Source of the DNA: Clostridiales bacterium
GTDB taxonomy: Bacteria > Bacillota > Clostridia > Christensenellales > Aristaeellaceae
Assembly: GCA_004555155.1 (NCBI GenBank)
Contig: SFJH01000056.1
Coordinates: forward strand, 1-6,384
Direction of reading: 5' to 3'
Length of the DNA: 6,384 bases
The notes below the pieces were generated by a model, which saw only the letters and a program-made list of their open reading frames with translations, did no database searches and was not told the DNA's origin. This document shows, one piece after another, positions 1 to 5,677 of the stretch (its first letter is position 1; each line of letters starts with the position of its first letter). A program made the position numbers and the translations under genes.

Positions 1-651
1 GCGATTAAGGAAGGGGTGTATGTCATCATCGACTGGCACATCCTCTCCGACGGCAACCCCGCCGCCCACACTGACCAGGCGGTGGCCTTCTTCACCGAGA
101 TGGCCCAGCGGTATGGGGACAACCCCGCCGTGCTCTTTGAGATCTGCAACGAGCCCAACGGCGGGACGACGTGGGCATCGGTGCGCGCCTATGCGCAGCG
201 GATCATCCCCGTCATCCGGGAATACGACGGCGATGCGGTGATCCTGGTGGGCACGCCCAACTGGTGTCAGCAGCTGGACGGCCCCGTGGGCAGCCCGGTC
301 GACGACGACAACGTGATGTACACGCTGCACTTCTACGCGACCACCCATGGGCAGGCGCTGCGGGACGAGCTGGAGCGGGCGCTGGATCAAGGGTTGCCGG
401 TGTTCATCAGCGAGTGCAGCATCTGTGAGGCCAGCGGAAACGGCCGCGTGGACTATGCGTCCGCCGACGCCTGGATGGCGCTGATCCGGCGGCGCGGGCT
501 CAGCTATGTGGCCTGGAACCTGAGCAACAAGGACGAGGCCGCCGCGCTGATCCGCAGCGACTGCGAAAAGCGGTCGGGCTGGACGGAGGCGGAGCTGTCC
601 GAGACGGGAAAGTGGTTTCTCCTGTCGGGGCGGGCCGCGGGCGGCGAATGA
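1..651 (+). CDS. Glycoside hydrolase family 5 endoglucanase, C-terminal part (5' end outside window)
   Basis: The frame is open from base 1, so the gene starts upstream; 216 residues are visible. Numbered from the window edge, VIIDWH is at residues 8-13, the GH5 acid/base motif NEP has its Glu at 51 (nt 151-153), the substrate-site HFY is at 110-112, the nucleophile motif PVFISE has its Glu at 138 (nt 412-414), and a conserved aromatic sits in AWNLSNK (Trp172). This order fits the C-terminal half of a GH5 (cellulase A type) barrel that hydrolyses internal beta-1,4-glucan or related mannan/xyloglucan bonds. The residues after the nucleophile are Cys-Ser instead of the common Trp/Phe-Gly. The missing 5' part would hold the N-terminal strands and any signal peptide. 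No binding module or anchor follows; the protein ends about 25 residues after a KWFLLSG segment. Family is confident; substrate is not decidable. Confidence 0.9.
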   Translation, partial: AIKEGVYVIIDWHILSDGNPAAHTDQAVAFFTEMAQRYGDNPAVLFEICNEPNGGTTWASVRAYAQRIIPVIREYDGDAVILVGTPNWCQQLDGPVGSPVDDDNVMYTLHFYATTHGQALRDELERALDQGLPVFISECSICEASGNGRVDYASADAWMALIRRRGLSYVAWNLSNKDEAAALIRSDCEKRSGWTEAELSETGKWFLLSGRAAGGE

Positions 652-749
652 AAAAGGGACGATTGCGGAGACGGCTTTGCACCGGCGCTGTCCTTCGGCT
701 TCTATCGGTGATTGGCAACAGAGGGCGTAGCGCGGCGGATGGACAGAGA

Positions 750-795
750 TGCGCCCCGGATGGGAGGAGAATTCCCGTCCGGGGCGCACGTTTGG
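750..795 (+). terminator. Rho-independent terminator after the GH5 gene
   Basis: The arms 750-765 and 773-788 pair over 16 positions: eleven perfect GC-rich pairs at the base, then five more including one U-G wobble in the plus-strand RNA. The loop is 7 nt. A T-rich run (791-800) follows on the plus strand. The opposite strand has an A-C mismatch at the wobble position and no T-run, so the signal mainly serves the GH5 gene. It may also limit read-through from the convergent permease gene, whose stop is 22 bp away. Bases 652-749, between the GH5 stop and this hairpin, show nothing recognisable. Confidence 0.8.
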
Positions 796-810
796 TTTTT
801 GGAGAGGACG

Positions 811-1596
811 TCAGCCGCAGACGTCCTTGCGCGCGAACCGCTGCCAGCCGATGCAGGCGGCGATCAGCGCGTAGGCCAGGCCCACCGCCAGCAGCGGGGC
901 GTCCAGGCGTCCGTTGGCGAGGACGTCGGCGGCCTCGCAGTAGGAGAACGGGGAGATCCAGCGCAGGAATGCGGCCTTTTCGCTGATGTTGGCCGCGAGG
1001 CTCAGGAAGTACAGGCCCAGGGAGAGGCCCATGCTCGCGCCCAGCCCACCGCGCAGGAACGGGGAGAGCCCGAAGCCCAGGCAGGCCAGCTCCAGCTGCA
1101 TGGCCAGCCAGGCGGCGTGCATCCGGAGGAAGTCCGCGGCGGAGACGGCTTCGCCGACGGCCAGAAAGCCCAGATACCCGGTCAGCAGGGCCAGCAGGTT
1201 CAGAATTAGCACCTGCGCCAGCACGGCCAGCAGCTTTTCGGCGGCCACGCGGCCCCGGCGCACCGGATGGGTCAGCAGGAACTCCGCCGTGTGACCGGCC
1301 TCCTCGCCGCCCAGCGCGGCCGCGCCCAGCAGCGCCGCGTACATCGCGCCGCCCAGGCCCAGGATGTTGCCGCACTCGATGCCGTAGAAGCCCAGCGGGC
1401 TGGCGAAGCTGATCTTGTCCATGCCGAAGGCCGCCGTGAACGCGCCCATGCGCGCGAACATGTCGGTCAGGCCGCTCATCTGGGCCTTCATCTCCGGGAA
1501 CATCATCAGGCAGATCAGCATCATGCCGCAGATGGACGCCGCCCAGATCGCGAGCGCCCTCCAGCCGCGCCGCAGCTCGTGTACAAACAGCGTCAT
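811..1596 (-). CDS. ABC-2 type transporter permease
   Basis: This 261-aa integral membrane protein is the channel-forming partner of the ATPase encoded just upstream. Hydrophobic segments lie at roughly 13-34, 75-96, 122-149, 162-180, 185-203 and 233-252, giving the six-helix layout of ABC-2 export permeases. The cytosolic stretch EEAGHTAEFLLTHPVRR (98-114), between helices two and three, matches the 'E..GT.E.LL..P..R' pattern known in bacteriocin/antibiotic-export and multidrug ABC-2 permeases. The start ATG overlaps the ATPase stop in an ATGA, which indicates translational coupling. The exporter probably works as a homodimer of permease with two ATPase subunits at the cytoplasmic membrane. 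The substrate cannot be read from the sequence; the TetR-type regulator in the operon suggests a toxic small molecule or peptide. The family is well supported, the substrate open. Confidence 0.85.
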   Translation of the reverse strand: MTLFVHELRRGWRALAIWAASICGMMLICLMMFPEMKAQMSGLTDMFARMGAFTAAFGMDKISFASPLGFYGIECGNILGLGGAMYAALLGAAALGGEEAGHTAEFLLTHPVRRGRVAAEKLLAVLAQVLILNLLALLTGYLGFLAVGEAVSAADFLRMHAAWLAMQLELACLGFGLSPFLRGGLGASMGLSLGLYFLSLAANISEKAAFLRWISPFSYCEAADVLANGRLDAPLLAVGLAYALIAACIGWQRFARKDVCG

Positions 1597-2474
1597 GCGC
1601 GGTCGCCCCCTTCCTCATAGAAATGCAGGAAGATCTCCTCCAGCGGCGGCTCGGTGATCGTCATGTCGTCCACGGGCAGCCCCTGCAGCGCCGAGATCAG
1701 CGCGGCCATGTCGCCGTCGTACAAAAAGCGCAGAGCGCGCTTCTCGGACTGCACGTCCCGCATGCCGGGCAGCGAGAGCCGGTTCACGCCGTGCAGCGTC
1801 ACCCGGCGCGCGCGGGTGCGACTCAGGTTCTCCACCCGGTCGCAGGCGATCAGCCGCCCCTCGCGGATCACGCCCGCGCGCTGGCAGTGGCGCTGCACCT
1901 CGCCCAGCACGTGGGAGGACAGAAAGATGGTTCCGCCCGCCGCGTGGCGCTCCTCCAGCAGATCGAAGAACGCCTCCTGCATCAGCGGATCCAGTCCGCT
2001 GGTGGGCTCGTCCAGCAGGCACAGCGCGGGCCTGTGTTGCAGCGCGCAGACGATGCTGACCTTCTTGCGGTTGCCCAGCGACAGCTCCTCCACCCGGCGG
2101 CGCACGTCCAGCTGCAGCCGGTCGCAGAGCCGCCGCGCCTCCGCGGCGCAGTCCATCCGGCGCAGCTTCGCCGAGAGCGATATGACCTCGCCCACGCGCA
2201 TGCCGCGGTAGAACGCGGCCTCGGCGGGCATGTATCCCACCTCCGCCAGCGCGGATGCGTCGCCCCGGCGCACGCCCTGGCCGAACAGGCGGACGCTGCC
2301 CGACGTGGGCGAAATCAGCCCCAGCATCGCGCGGATGGTGGTGCTCTTGCCCGCGCCGTTGGGCCCGATGAAGCCGAAGACCTCGCCCTCGCTCACGGAC
2401 AGCGAAAGGTCGTTCACGCCCCGGTTCTTTCCGTAGAACTTCGTCAGATGCTCGATTTCAATGATCGGTTTCAT
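1593..2474 (-). CDS. ABC transporter ATP-binding protein (CcmA/BcrA-type exporter ATPase)
   Basis: This 293-aa ATPase powers the neighbouring permease. Walker A is GPNGAGKST (37-45), the signature is LSLGN (131-135), Walker B is LCLLDE (151-156) with catalytic Glu156, the D-loop is SGLD (159-162), and the switch His is His188 in LSSH. Around the Q-loop the sequence reads GYMPAE (80-85), lacking Gln, a variant common in this branch of exporter ATPases. Residues 220-293 form the extra C-terminal domain ending in an EPPLEEIF motif (275-282), typical of drug- and bacteriocin-export ATPases of COG1131. The start overlaps the TetR-gene stop (ATGA), with AAAGGA just upstream as ribosome binding site. 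All catalytic residues are intact, so the protein is probably active. Confidence 0.92.
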   Translation of the reverse strand: MKPIIEIEHLTKFYGKNRGVNDLSLSVSEGEVFGFIGPNGAGKSTTIRAMLGLISPTSGSVRLFGQGVRRGDASALAEVGYMPAEAAFYRGMRVGEVISLSAKLRRMDCAAEARRLCDRLQLDVRRRVEELSLGNRKKVSIVCALQHRPALCLLDEPTSGLDPLMQEAFFDLLEERHAAGGTIFLSSHVLGEVQRHCQRAGVIREGRLIACDRVENLSRTRARRVTLHGVNRLSLPGMRDVQSEKRALRFLYDGDMAALISALQGLPVDDMTITEPPLEEIFLHFYEEGGDRA

Positions 2475-3088
2475 GGCCTGTCCTTTCTCAGATACGCGCT
2501 CTTCCAGAATTCCATCAGCCGGGTGAACGTGGCCTCCATCACCGCCGCGTCCAGCGGCCCCGCCTGCGTGAGCGCCCGCAGGCAGCCGTCCCCGGCCCAG
2601 TACATCTCCGTGTACATCATCCGCAGATCCAGCCCGGGGATGAAGTCCTCCGGGTTCAGCGAATCCACGATGGAGCCGAATTTATCGAACGTCATCTCGC
2701 GGCTGATTTTGGCGACTTCGGCGGCGATTTCCGGATCCTGTTCGTAGTACGCCTTCACGATGAACGCCGTCAGGTGGGGATGCTCCAGCGTGATCTTCAG
2801 CTTGGCCATCATGCCCTGGCGGAAGATCTCGAACAGGTCGCCGATCTCCTCCGGGCGGATGTGGGCCATCTCCACCTCCGCGATGCGCACCGCCTCGTTC
2901 ACGAGAAACAGATACAGCTCCTTCTTGTTGCGGAAGTAGTGGAACAGCAGCGACTTGCTGATGCCCGCCTCGGCGGCGATCTCGCTCATGGGGCTCTTGC
3001 GGTAGCTGTTCTCCGAGAACACGCGGAAGCCCGCGCGGATGATCCGCTGTCGCTTCTCCGGCGGCAGCGCATGGAATTTTTCGTTCAT
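2471..3088 (-). CDS. TetR/AcrR family transcriptional regulator
   Basis: This 205-aa protein has a TetR-type N-terminal DNA-binding domain (about 10-58). The helix-turn-helix is at about 33-53 (MSEIAAEAG then ISKSLLFHYF), followed by the NKKELY motif that opens helix four. The remaining residues (about 65-200) form a helical, diverged ligand-binding/dimerisation domain that gives no clue to the ligand. The gene is first in a three-gene unit, overlapping the ATPase start by 4 bp. The start is supported by an AGGAGG (plus-strand 3099-3104) ten bases upstream of the ATG. The arrangement implies that it represses its own operon and is released by a substrate of the exporter; this is inference from the family, not seen directly. 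No fully symmetrical operator is visible. Confidence 0.9.
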   Translation of the reverse strand: MNEKFHALPPEKRQRIIRAGFRVFSENSYRKSPMSEIAAEAGISKSLLFHYFRNKKELYLFLVNEAVRIAEVEMAHIRPEEIGDLFEIFRQGMMAKLKITLEHPHLTAFIVKAYYEQDPEIAAEVAKISREMTFDKFGSIVDSLNPEDFIPGLDLRMMYTEMYWAGDGCLRALTQAGPLDAAVMEATFTRLMEFWKSAYLRKDRP

Positions 3089-3118
3089 GCGGCCTCTCCC
3101 TCCTGCTCTGGTGCCCCC

Positions 3119-3147
3119 ATTGTATCACCGTTGACCGATTTTGAGAA
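3119..3147 (-). promoter_or_regulatory. Promoter of the TetR-ABC exporter operon
   Basis: Read on the minus strand, a TACAAT -10 box (3124-3119) lies 17 bp downstream of TTCTCA (3147-3142), which matches four of six bases of the -35 consensus. The predicted transcript starts about 24 nt before the regulator ATG, with the ribosome binding site in between. The spacer holds an imperfect dyad, TCACCGTTGA (plus strand, around 3125-3134), that could be part of an operator, but the symmetry is weak. Confidence 0.5.
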
Positions 3148-3184
3148 GACCATCTCCGCCCGTTTTTCTTCGGAAAACGGCGGC

Positions 3185-3222
3185 AAAAAACCGTTCCCGG
3201 CTGCGCGGTCGGGAACGGTTTT
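3185..3222 (-). terminator. Rho-independent terminator of the GH38-like gene
   Basis: The 13-bp perfect arms are 3187-3199 and 3210-3222 with a 10-nt loop. On the minus strand the stem runs straight into six T residues (complement of 3185-3190). It begins 18 bp after the stop of the GH38-like gene, and insulates the TetR operon promoter downstream of it. Confidence 0.85.
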
Positions 3223-3239
3223 GGCTTCGGGGGAGCGCC

Positions 3240-4013
3240 TCAGCGCGTCATGCGGAAGGCGCGCAGGGCGAAGGGCGCGAACGTGGTCTCGACGGCGTCC
3301 GTCCAGGCGGCGCCCAGCGGGCGGCCCAGCAGGTCGATCTCCTCGATGTGCCAGCCCGGCGCGCCGATGCGGGCGGGGCGGGCGACGCTCTCGCAGCTGT
3401 GCACGTGCAGGATCAGCGCGCCGTTCTCGCTGAGCGATGCGGGCATTTCCGGCGCGGGCGCATGATCCGGGTTCTCGGCCAGCTGGGAGGCGGCGCAGTA
3501 GACGCGGCCCACCGCGCCCGGATCGTCGGAGAACACGTCGAACTCGAAGGCCATGTCGCCGTTGATCCACTGGGGGAAGTTGGTGCCCCACATGTTGTTG
3601 AACAGGCAGAAGCGCAGCTCCGGGGCGTGCGGCTCGTACCGACGGCGGAAGGCGTACACGCCGTTTTCGCCGATGCTCACCAGCGGGCAGTCGTGGCTGA
3701 CCGCCGCCACCAGCGCGCGATCGTCCTCGGCGGCGATGAAGTGCTCCAGCGCGTAGAAGGCGTGGTTGGCGTTGTCGGCGATGTCGGTTTCCGGGTTCAG
3801 CACGCTGCCGGTCTTGTTGACGAGGTAGCGCGGGGAATCGGCGGCCAGCGGCATGCACAGCGCGGCGCTCTCCACATAGGGCGTGGCGCGCTTGTTCGCC
3901 AGCTCCAGCCGGACGCGCACGGGCGCGTCGTCCTCCGGAACGGTCACGATCAGCGCGATCTGCTCCGCGTCGCCCAGGCGGTCGCCCGCGCTGGCGGCGT
4001 ACAGGAAGCGCAC
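3240..4013 (-). CDS. GH38-like/DUF5054-type glycosidase, C-terminal part only (5' end lost)
   Basis: The frame gives 257 residues from a GTG with no ribosome binding site, so this is unlikely to be a natural start. It stays open upstream to a TAG at 4125-4127, but beyond about 4020 the composition and protein character change. A block reading LFNNMWGTNFPQW (137-149), followed by alternating hydrophobic residues, resembles the C-terminal beta domain of large proteins with a GH38 alpha-mannosidase-like N-terminal domain (DUF5054 type). This assignment is from memory of the motif and is moderate. Such enzymes are usually several hundred residues longer and carry the metal-binding catalytic domain in the part missing here, so the fragment should have no activity. 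It ends normally, with its own terminator. It is either a pseudogene cut by the adjacent element or half of an intact gene separated by an assembly join. Confidence 0.55.
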   Translation of the reverse strand: MRFLYAASAGDRLGDAEQIALIVTVPEDDAPVRVRLELANKRATPYVESAALCMPLAADSPRYLVNKTGSVLNPETDIADNANHAFYALEHFIAAEDDRALVAAVSHDCPLVSIGENGVYAFRRRYEPHAPELRFCLFNNMWGTNFPQWINGDMAFEFDVFSDDPGAVGRVYCAASQLAENPDHAPAPEMPASLSENGALILHVHSCESVARPARIGAPGWHIEEIDLLGRPLGAAWTDAVETTFAPFALRAFRMTR

Positions 4014-4021
4014 GCGGTTAG

Positions 4022-4096
4022 ACAGGTGTTCGTAAAACAGGTTTAGACCGAAATTACGAAATGAGCATCTGTCAGGCGGGATTGGGAACGAAATAA
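4022..4096 (+). other. Possible 3' tail of a lost gene
   Basis: Immediately before the terminator at 4097 one plus-strand frame is open for 24 codons (starting TGVRKTGLDRNYE) and ends in TAA at 4094-4096, one base before the stem. A stop abutting a strong terminator is what the end of a gene looks like, but no start or ribosome binding site fits and the frame is closed by TAG at 4019-4021, right at the inferred junction. I do not recognise the peptide. It could be chance. Confidence 0.25.
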
Positions 4097-4134
4097 CGGG
4101 TATCCGGTGAGCGCCGGATACCCGCTATTTTTTT
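4097..4134 (+). terminator. Rho-independent terminator without an intact upstream gene
   Basis: Perfect 11-bp arms (4097-4107 and 4114-4124) enclose a 6-nt loop and are followed by TATTTTTTT. After one mismatch, five A-T pairs (4091-4095 with 4126-4130) extend the stem. The T-run is on the plus strand, yet no complete plus-strand gene lies upstream, which implies that the gene it served is missing. It also shields the sigma-like gene from incoming transcription. Confidence 0.8.
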
Positions 4135-4174
4135 GCCGTTACGAAAAGCAATAGATTTATTCACAGCTTTCAGG

Positions 4175-4180
4175 TATAAT
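4175..4180 (+). promoter_or_regulatory. Probable -10 box for the sigma-like gene
   Basis: A perfect TATAAT lies in AT-rich sequence about 145 bp before the sigma-like start. No good -35 hexamer is found at 16-18 bp (TAGATT at 4152-4157 matches three of six), so the promoter may need an activator or a different sigma factor. The predicted RNA would have an unusually long leader of about 135 nt. Confidence 0.4.
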
Positions 4181-4211
4181 GTTCTTAAATCAATCCTATC
4201 CCATCCATTCC

Positions 4212-4232
4212 GAGATTTTTTCAAAAAATCTC
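4212..4232 (+). repeat. 21-bp perfect palindrome in the leader
   Basis: The arms GAGATTTTTT (4212-4221) and AAAAAATCTC (4223-4232) flank a single C. It sits about 32 bp downstream of the TATAAT box. It could be an operator for a dimeric regulator, or, as RNA, an A-U hairpin followed by an A-rich tract. It lacks the GC-rich stem and following T-run of a terminator. Confidence 0.6.
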
Positions 4233-4257
4233 AAAAAAGTTTGAAAGTATTGGAACA

Positions 4258-4317
4258 ATTCGGCCCTTCTCATGCCATATATAGTAGAGGGCTGAATGCA
4301 GAAGCGATTGGAGGTGA
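4258..4317 (+). promoter_or_regulatory. Leader stem-loop followed by the ribosome binding site
   Basis: ATTCGGCCCT (4258-4267) pairs with AGGGCTGAAT (4288-4297) over ten positions, including one G-U pair, around a 20-nt loop. The loop and the 3' arm contain a 7-codon reading frame, ATG at 4272 to TGA at 4293-4295, without an obvious ribosome binding site. Thirteen bases beyond the stem, GGAGGTGA (4310-4317) is the ribosome binding site of the sigma-like gene, 5 nt before ATG 4323. Translation control is possible but unproven. Confidence 0.35.
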
Positions 4318-4322
4318 CGTTG

Positions 4323-5255
4323 ATGGACAAGCAGACAGGCCCGAACGATTTTCTTGTGGTGCTGCCCGGTGAGATCATCGAGATACCGCAGGACAGCGAC
4401 AAGTCATGGCTGACCCTGTTTTACAGCCTACCGAGGGAACTTGCGGAAAAGTGGAAGCCAGCCTACGATCTGCCCCGCTCCCCCTATGAAGTTCTGAGAA
4501 CGGACAAGTATGACCACATCGTATGTGACGATATGTTCAAGCTGCTTGTGTGGGACTGCTACGCATGGAGCGCATGGCAGTTTTTCCAAGTCAAAGACCG
4601 CAAGGGCAACTACCGCGACATTCCCGGCAACTGGAATCAGTACGCAGGATATTTCCCTTTGTGGCGGCTGTCGTACAGCATTATCCCCTACATCCGAATG
4701 AAGTTTGAGCAGAACGGGCTTGGCTTCCAAAACCTTTACAACATCCCGCAGGGTGTGGAAGTGCCGTGGCTGACCTATCAGCAGTTCAGCAATCTGATCG
4801 GTAATGTCACCGACATGGTGATTGCAGAGCAGAACTGGCAGCCGATGATCGACGCGATCTGGGAAAACCGCACCGTAGAGGACTACGAAACCACCGGCAG
4901 CACCGTCAAAACCGATTTCATGCGAAAATGGCATCACAATCGCTCCGGAAAGCCGATTTCTCTTGACGAGATGATGGAGAATGAGGACGGCGATATTTTT
5001 GAGGTTGCCGATCCTCGCGGCGAGTTTGAGCAAAAGGTGATTTCCGAAATGCAGATCGCCGCCTTTGCCGAGCAGAGCATTACCGAGAAAGACAGGGAAA
5101 TATTAAAGCTGCGCATGGACGGCTTGACCGAGCAGGAGATTGCAGACAAGGTTGGCTACAAGACCGCCAGCGCAGTCCATAAGCGGATTACCAAAATTGC
5201 CGAAGCCTATGAGGACTATGTGACAGCGGAGTATCGGAAGTATTTGGACAAATAA
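4323..5255 (+). CDS. Sigma-70 region 4-like DNA-binding protein of a conjugative element
   Basis: The 310-residue product starts at ATG 4323 because GGAGGTGA lies 5 nt upstream; an in-frame ATG at 4296 has no comparable site and falls in a stem-loop. The C-terminal part (about 252-295) is a sigma region 4/LuxR-like helix-turn-helix: SITEKDREILKLRMDGLTEQ, then EIADKVGY, then SAVHKRITKI, with a bend between helices as in -35-recognising sigma domains. Residues 1-200 are rich in Trp and Tyr and show none of the usual sigma region 2 (-10 melting) motifs. An acidic linker (about 214-235, EMMENEDGDIFEV) joins the two. Similar proteins are encoded near regulatory genes in Clostridia ICEs, usually annotated as sigma-factor-like. 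It may redirect RNA polymerase to element promoters or act as a plain activator. The HTH is confident, true sigma activity is not. Confidence 0.75.
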   Translation: MDKQTGPNDFLVVLPGEIIEIPQDSDKSWLTLFYSLPRELAEKWKPAYDLPRSPYEVLRTDKYDHIVCDDMFKLLVWDCYAWSAWQFFQVKDRKGNYRDIPGNWNQYAGYFPLWRLSYSIIPYIRMKFEQNGLGFQNLYNIPQGVEVPWLTYQQFSNLIGNVTDMVIAEQNWQPMIDAIWENRTVEDYETTGSTVKTDFMRKWHHNRSGKPISLDEMMENEDGDIFEVADPRGEFEQKVISEMQIAAFAEQSITEKDREILKLRMDGLTEQEIADKVGYKTASAVHKRITKIAEAYEDYVTAEYRKYLDK

Positions 5256-5269
5256 ACAGACGCAGAATC

Positions 5270-5304
5270 GGCAGCAGTTACCGAAATGGTAGCTGCTGCC
5301 TTTT
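5270..5304 (+). terminator. Internal hairpin terminator between sigma-like and HTH genes
   Basis: GGCAGCAGTTACC (5270-5282) pairs with GGTAGCTGCTGCC (5288-5300) over 13 positions including one U-G pair, with a GAAAT loop. Only four T residues follow (5301-5304). It begins 14 bp after the sigma-like stop and ends 20 bp before the next ATG, with no room for a separate strong promoter. It probably acts as a partial terminator that lowers expression of the downstream genes. Confidence 0.7.
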
Positions 5305-5324
5305 CATGCGGGAAAGGAGAGTTT

Positions 5325-5525
5325 ATGAGCAGAGAACCGTTTGAAGCCATGCCCGATGTGATGGACGCAAAGCAGCTTGCCGAAGCATTGCAGATTTCCA
5401 AAGCGGGCGCATACAACCTTTTGAGCAGCCCGGATTTTCCGACCTTGCGGATCGGCGGGCGCAAATTGGTGATGAAAAATGAGTTGGTGGAGTGGCTGAA
5501 AAGCCGCACAAACAGAACACCATGA
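5325..5525 (+). CDS. Excisionase-family HTH DNA-binding protein
   Basis: This 66-residue protein starts at ATG 5325, preceded by AAAGGAGAG (about 5313-5321); a longer in-frame start at 5286 would begin inside the terminator hairpin. Residues 11-62 match the short winged HTH of excisionase/AlpA-like proteins (HTH_17 type): DVMDAKQLAEALQISKAGAY forms the two helices, PTLRIGGRKLVMK the wing, and ELVEWLKS the closing helix. Such proteins bend DNA at element ends to help an integrase excise, or regulate element promoters. No integrase lies nearby in the window, so which of these roles applies is open. The stop overlaps the start of a possible 51-codon ORF. Confidence 0.8.
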   Translation: MSREPFEAMPDVMDAKQLAEALQISKAGAYNLLSSPDFPTLRIGGRKLVMKNELVEWLKSRTNRTP

Positions 5526-5677
5526 AAATGCAGTCAAGAGCTGGAAAAGTGGCAAATCAGTCGATAAGGCAAGGCGAAATATACTCCGCATCGTTTGGGG
5601 CGTTTCTATCAAAAAATCGCAGCACTTTTCCAATTCAAGAGCTGAGAAAAAATCGTGAAAATCAGGAGGTTTTATGA
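5522..5677 (+). CDS. Possible 51-aa small protein, translationally coupled on both sides
   Basis: The ATG at 5522 overlaps the HTH-gene stop as ATGA, and the TGA at 5675-5677 overlaps the next gene's ATG as ATGA. The frame therefore fills exactly the 148-bp gap. The product is basic and polar (begins MKMQSRAGKVANQ), with no recognisable domain and no ribosome binding site of its own. The same gap holds a direct and an inverted repeat, and the following gene has its own AGGAGG, so the gap may instead be a structured RNA spacer. I do not recognise the protein. Confidence 0.3.
   Translation: MKMQSRAGKVANQSIRQGEIYSASFGAFLSKNRSTFPIQELRKNRENQEVL
5534..5644 (+). repeat. Overlapping direct and inverted 10-bp repeats in the spacer
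   Basis: TCAAGAGCTG occurs at 5534-5543 and again at 5635-5644. Overlapping the first copy, TGGAAAAGTG (5542-5551) is the reverse complement of CACTTTTCCA (5623-5632), which lies just before the second copy. The inverted pair could close a 71-nt loop upstream of the 99-aa gene's ribosome binding site (5664-5669). The direct repeats could be recombination or protein-binding sites. Confidence 0.45.

Noticed and set aside
500..1618. Long minus-strand frame of 372 codons across the GH5 3' end and permease
   Set aside because: It overlaps the GH5 gene and runs in another frame over the permease; its product is an Arg/Pro/Gly-rich low-complexity string typical of GC-rich shadow frames.
1623..2747. 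Plus-strand frame of 374 codons opposite the ATPase and regulator
   Set aside because: It is antisense to two genes with clear motifs, and has no ribosome binding site or recognisable domain.
3141..4046. Plus-strand frame of 301 codons opposite the GH38-like fragment
   Set aside because: The minus-strand frame has a recognisable family block and its own terminator; this one has a biased Arg/Ala/Val composition and no domain.
4212..4232. Palindrome read as a terminator
   Set aside because: The stem is almost only A-U pairs and no T-run follows on the plus strand; an operator or leader element is more plausible.
4296..4322. Earlier in-frame start for the sigma-like protein
   Set aside because: ATG 4296 has only a weak upstream purine run and overlaps the 3' arm of a stem-loop, whereas ATG 4323 has GGAGGTGA at ideal spacing.
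4428..5033. Minus-strand frame of 201 codons opposite the sigma-like gene
   Set aside because: It is a shadow of a gene with a strong ribosome binding site and HTH domain.
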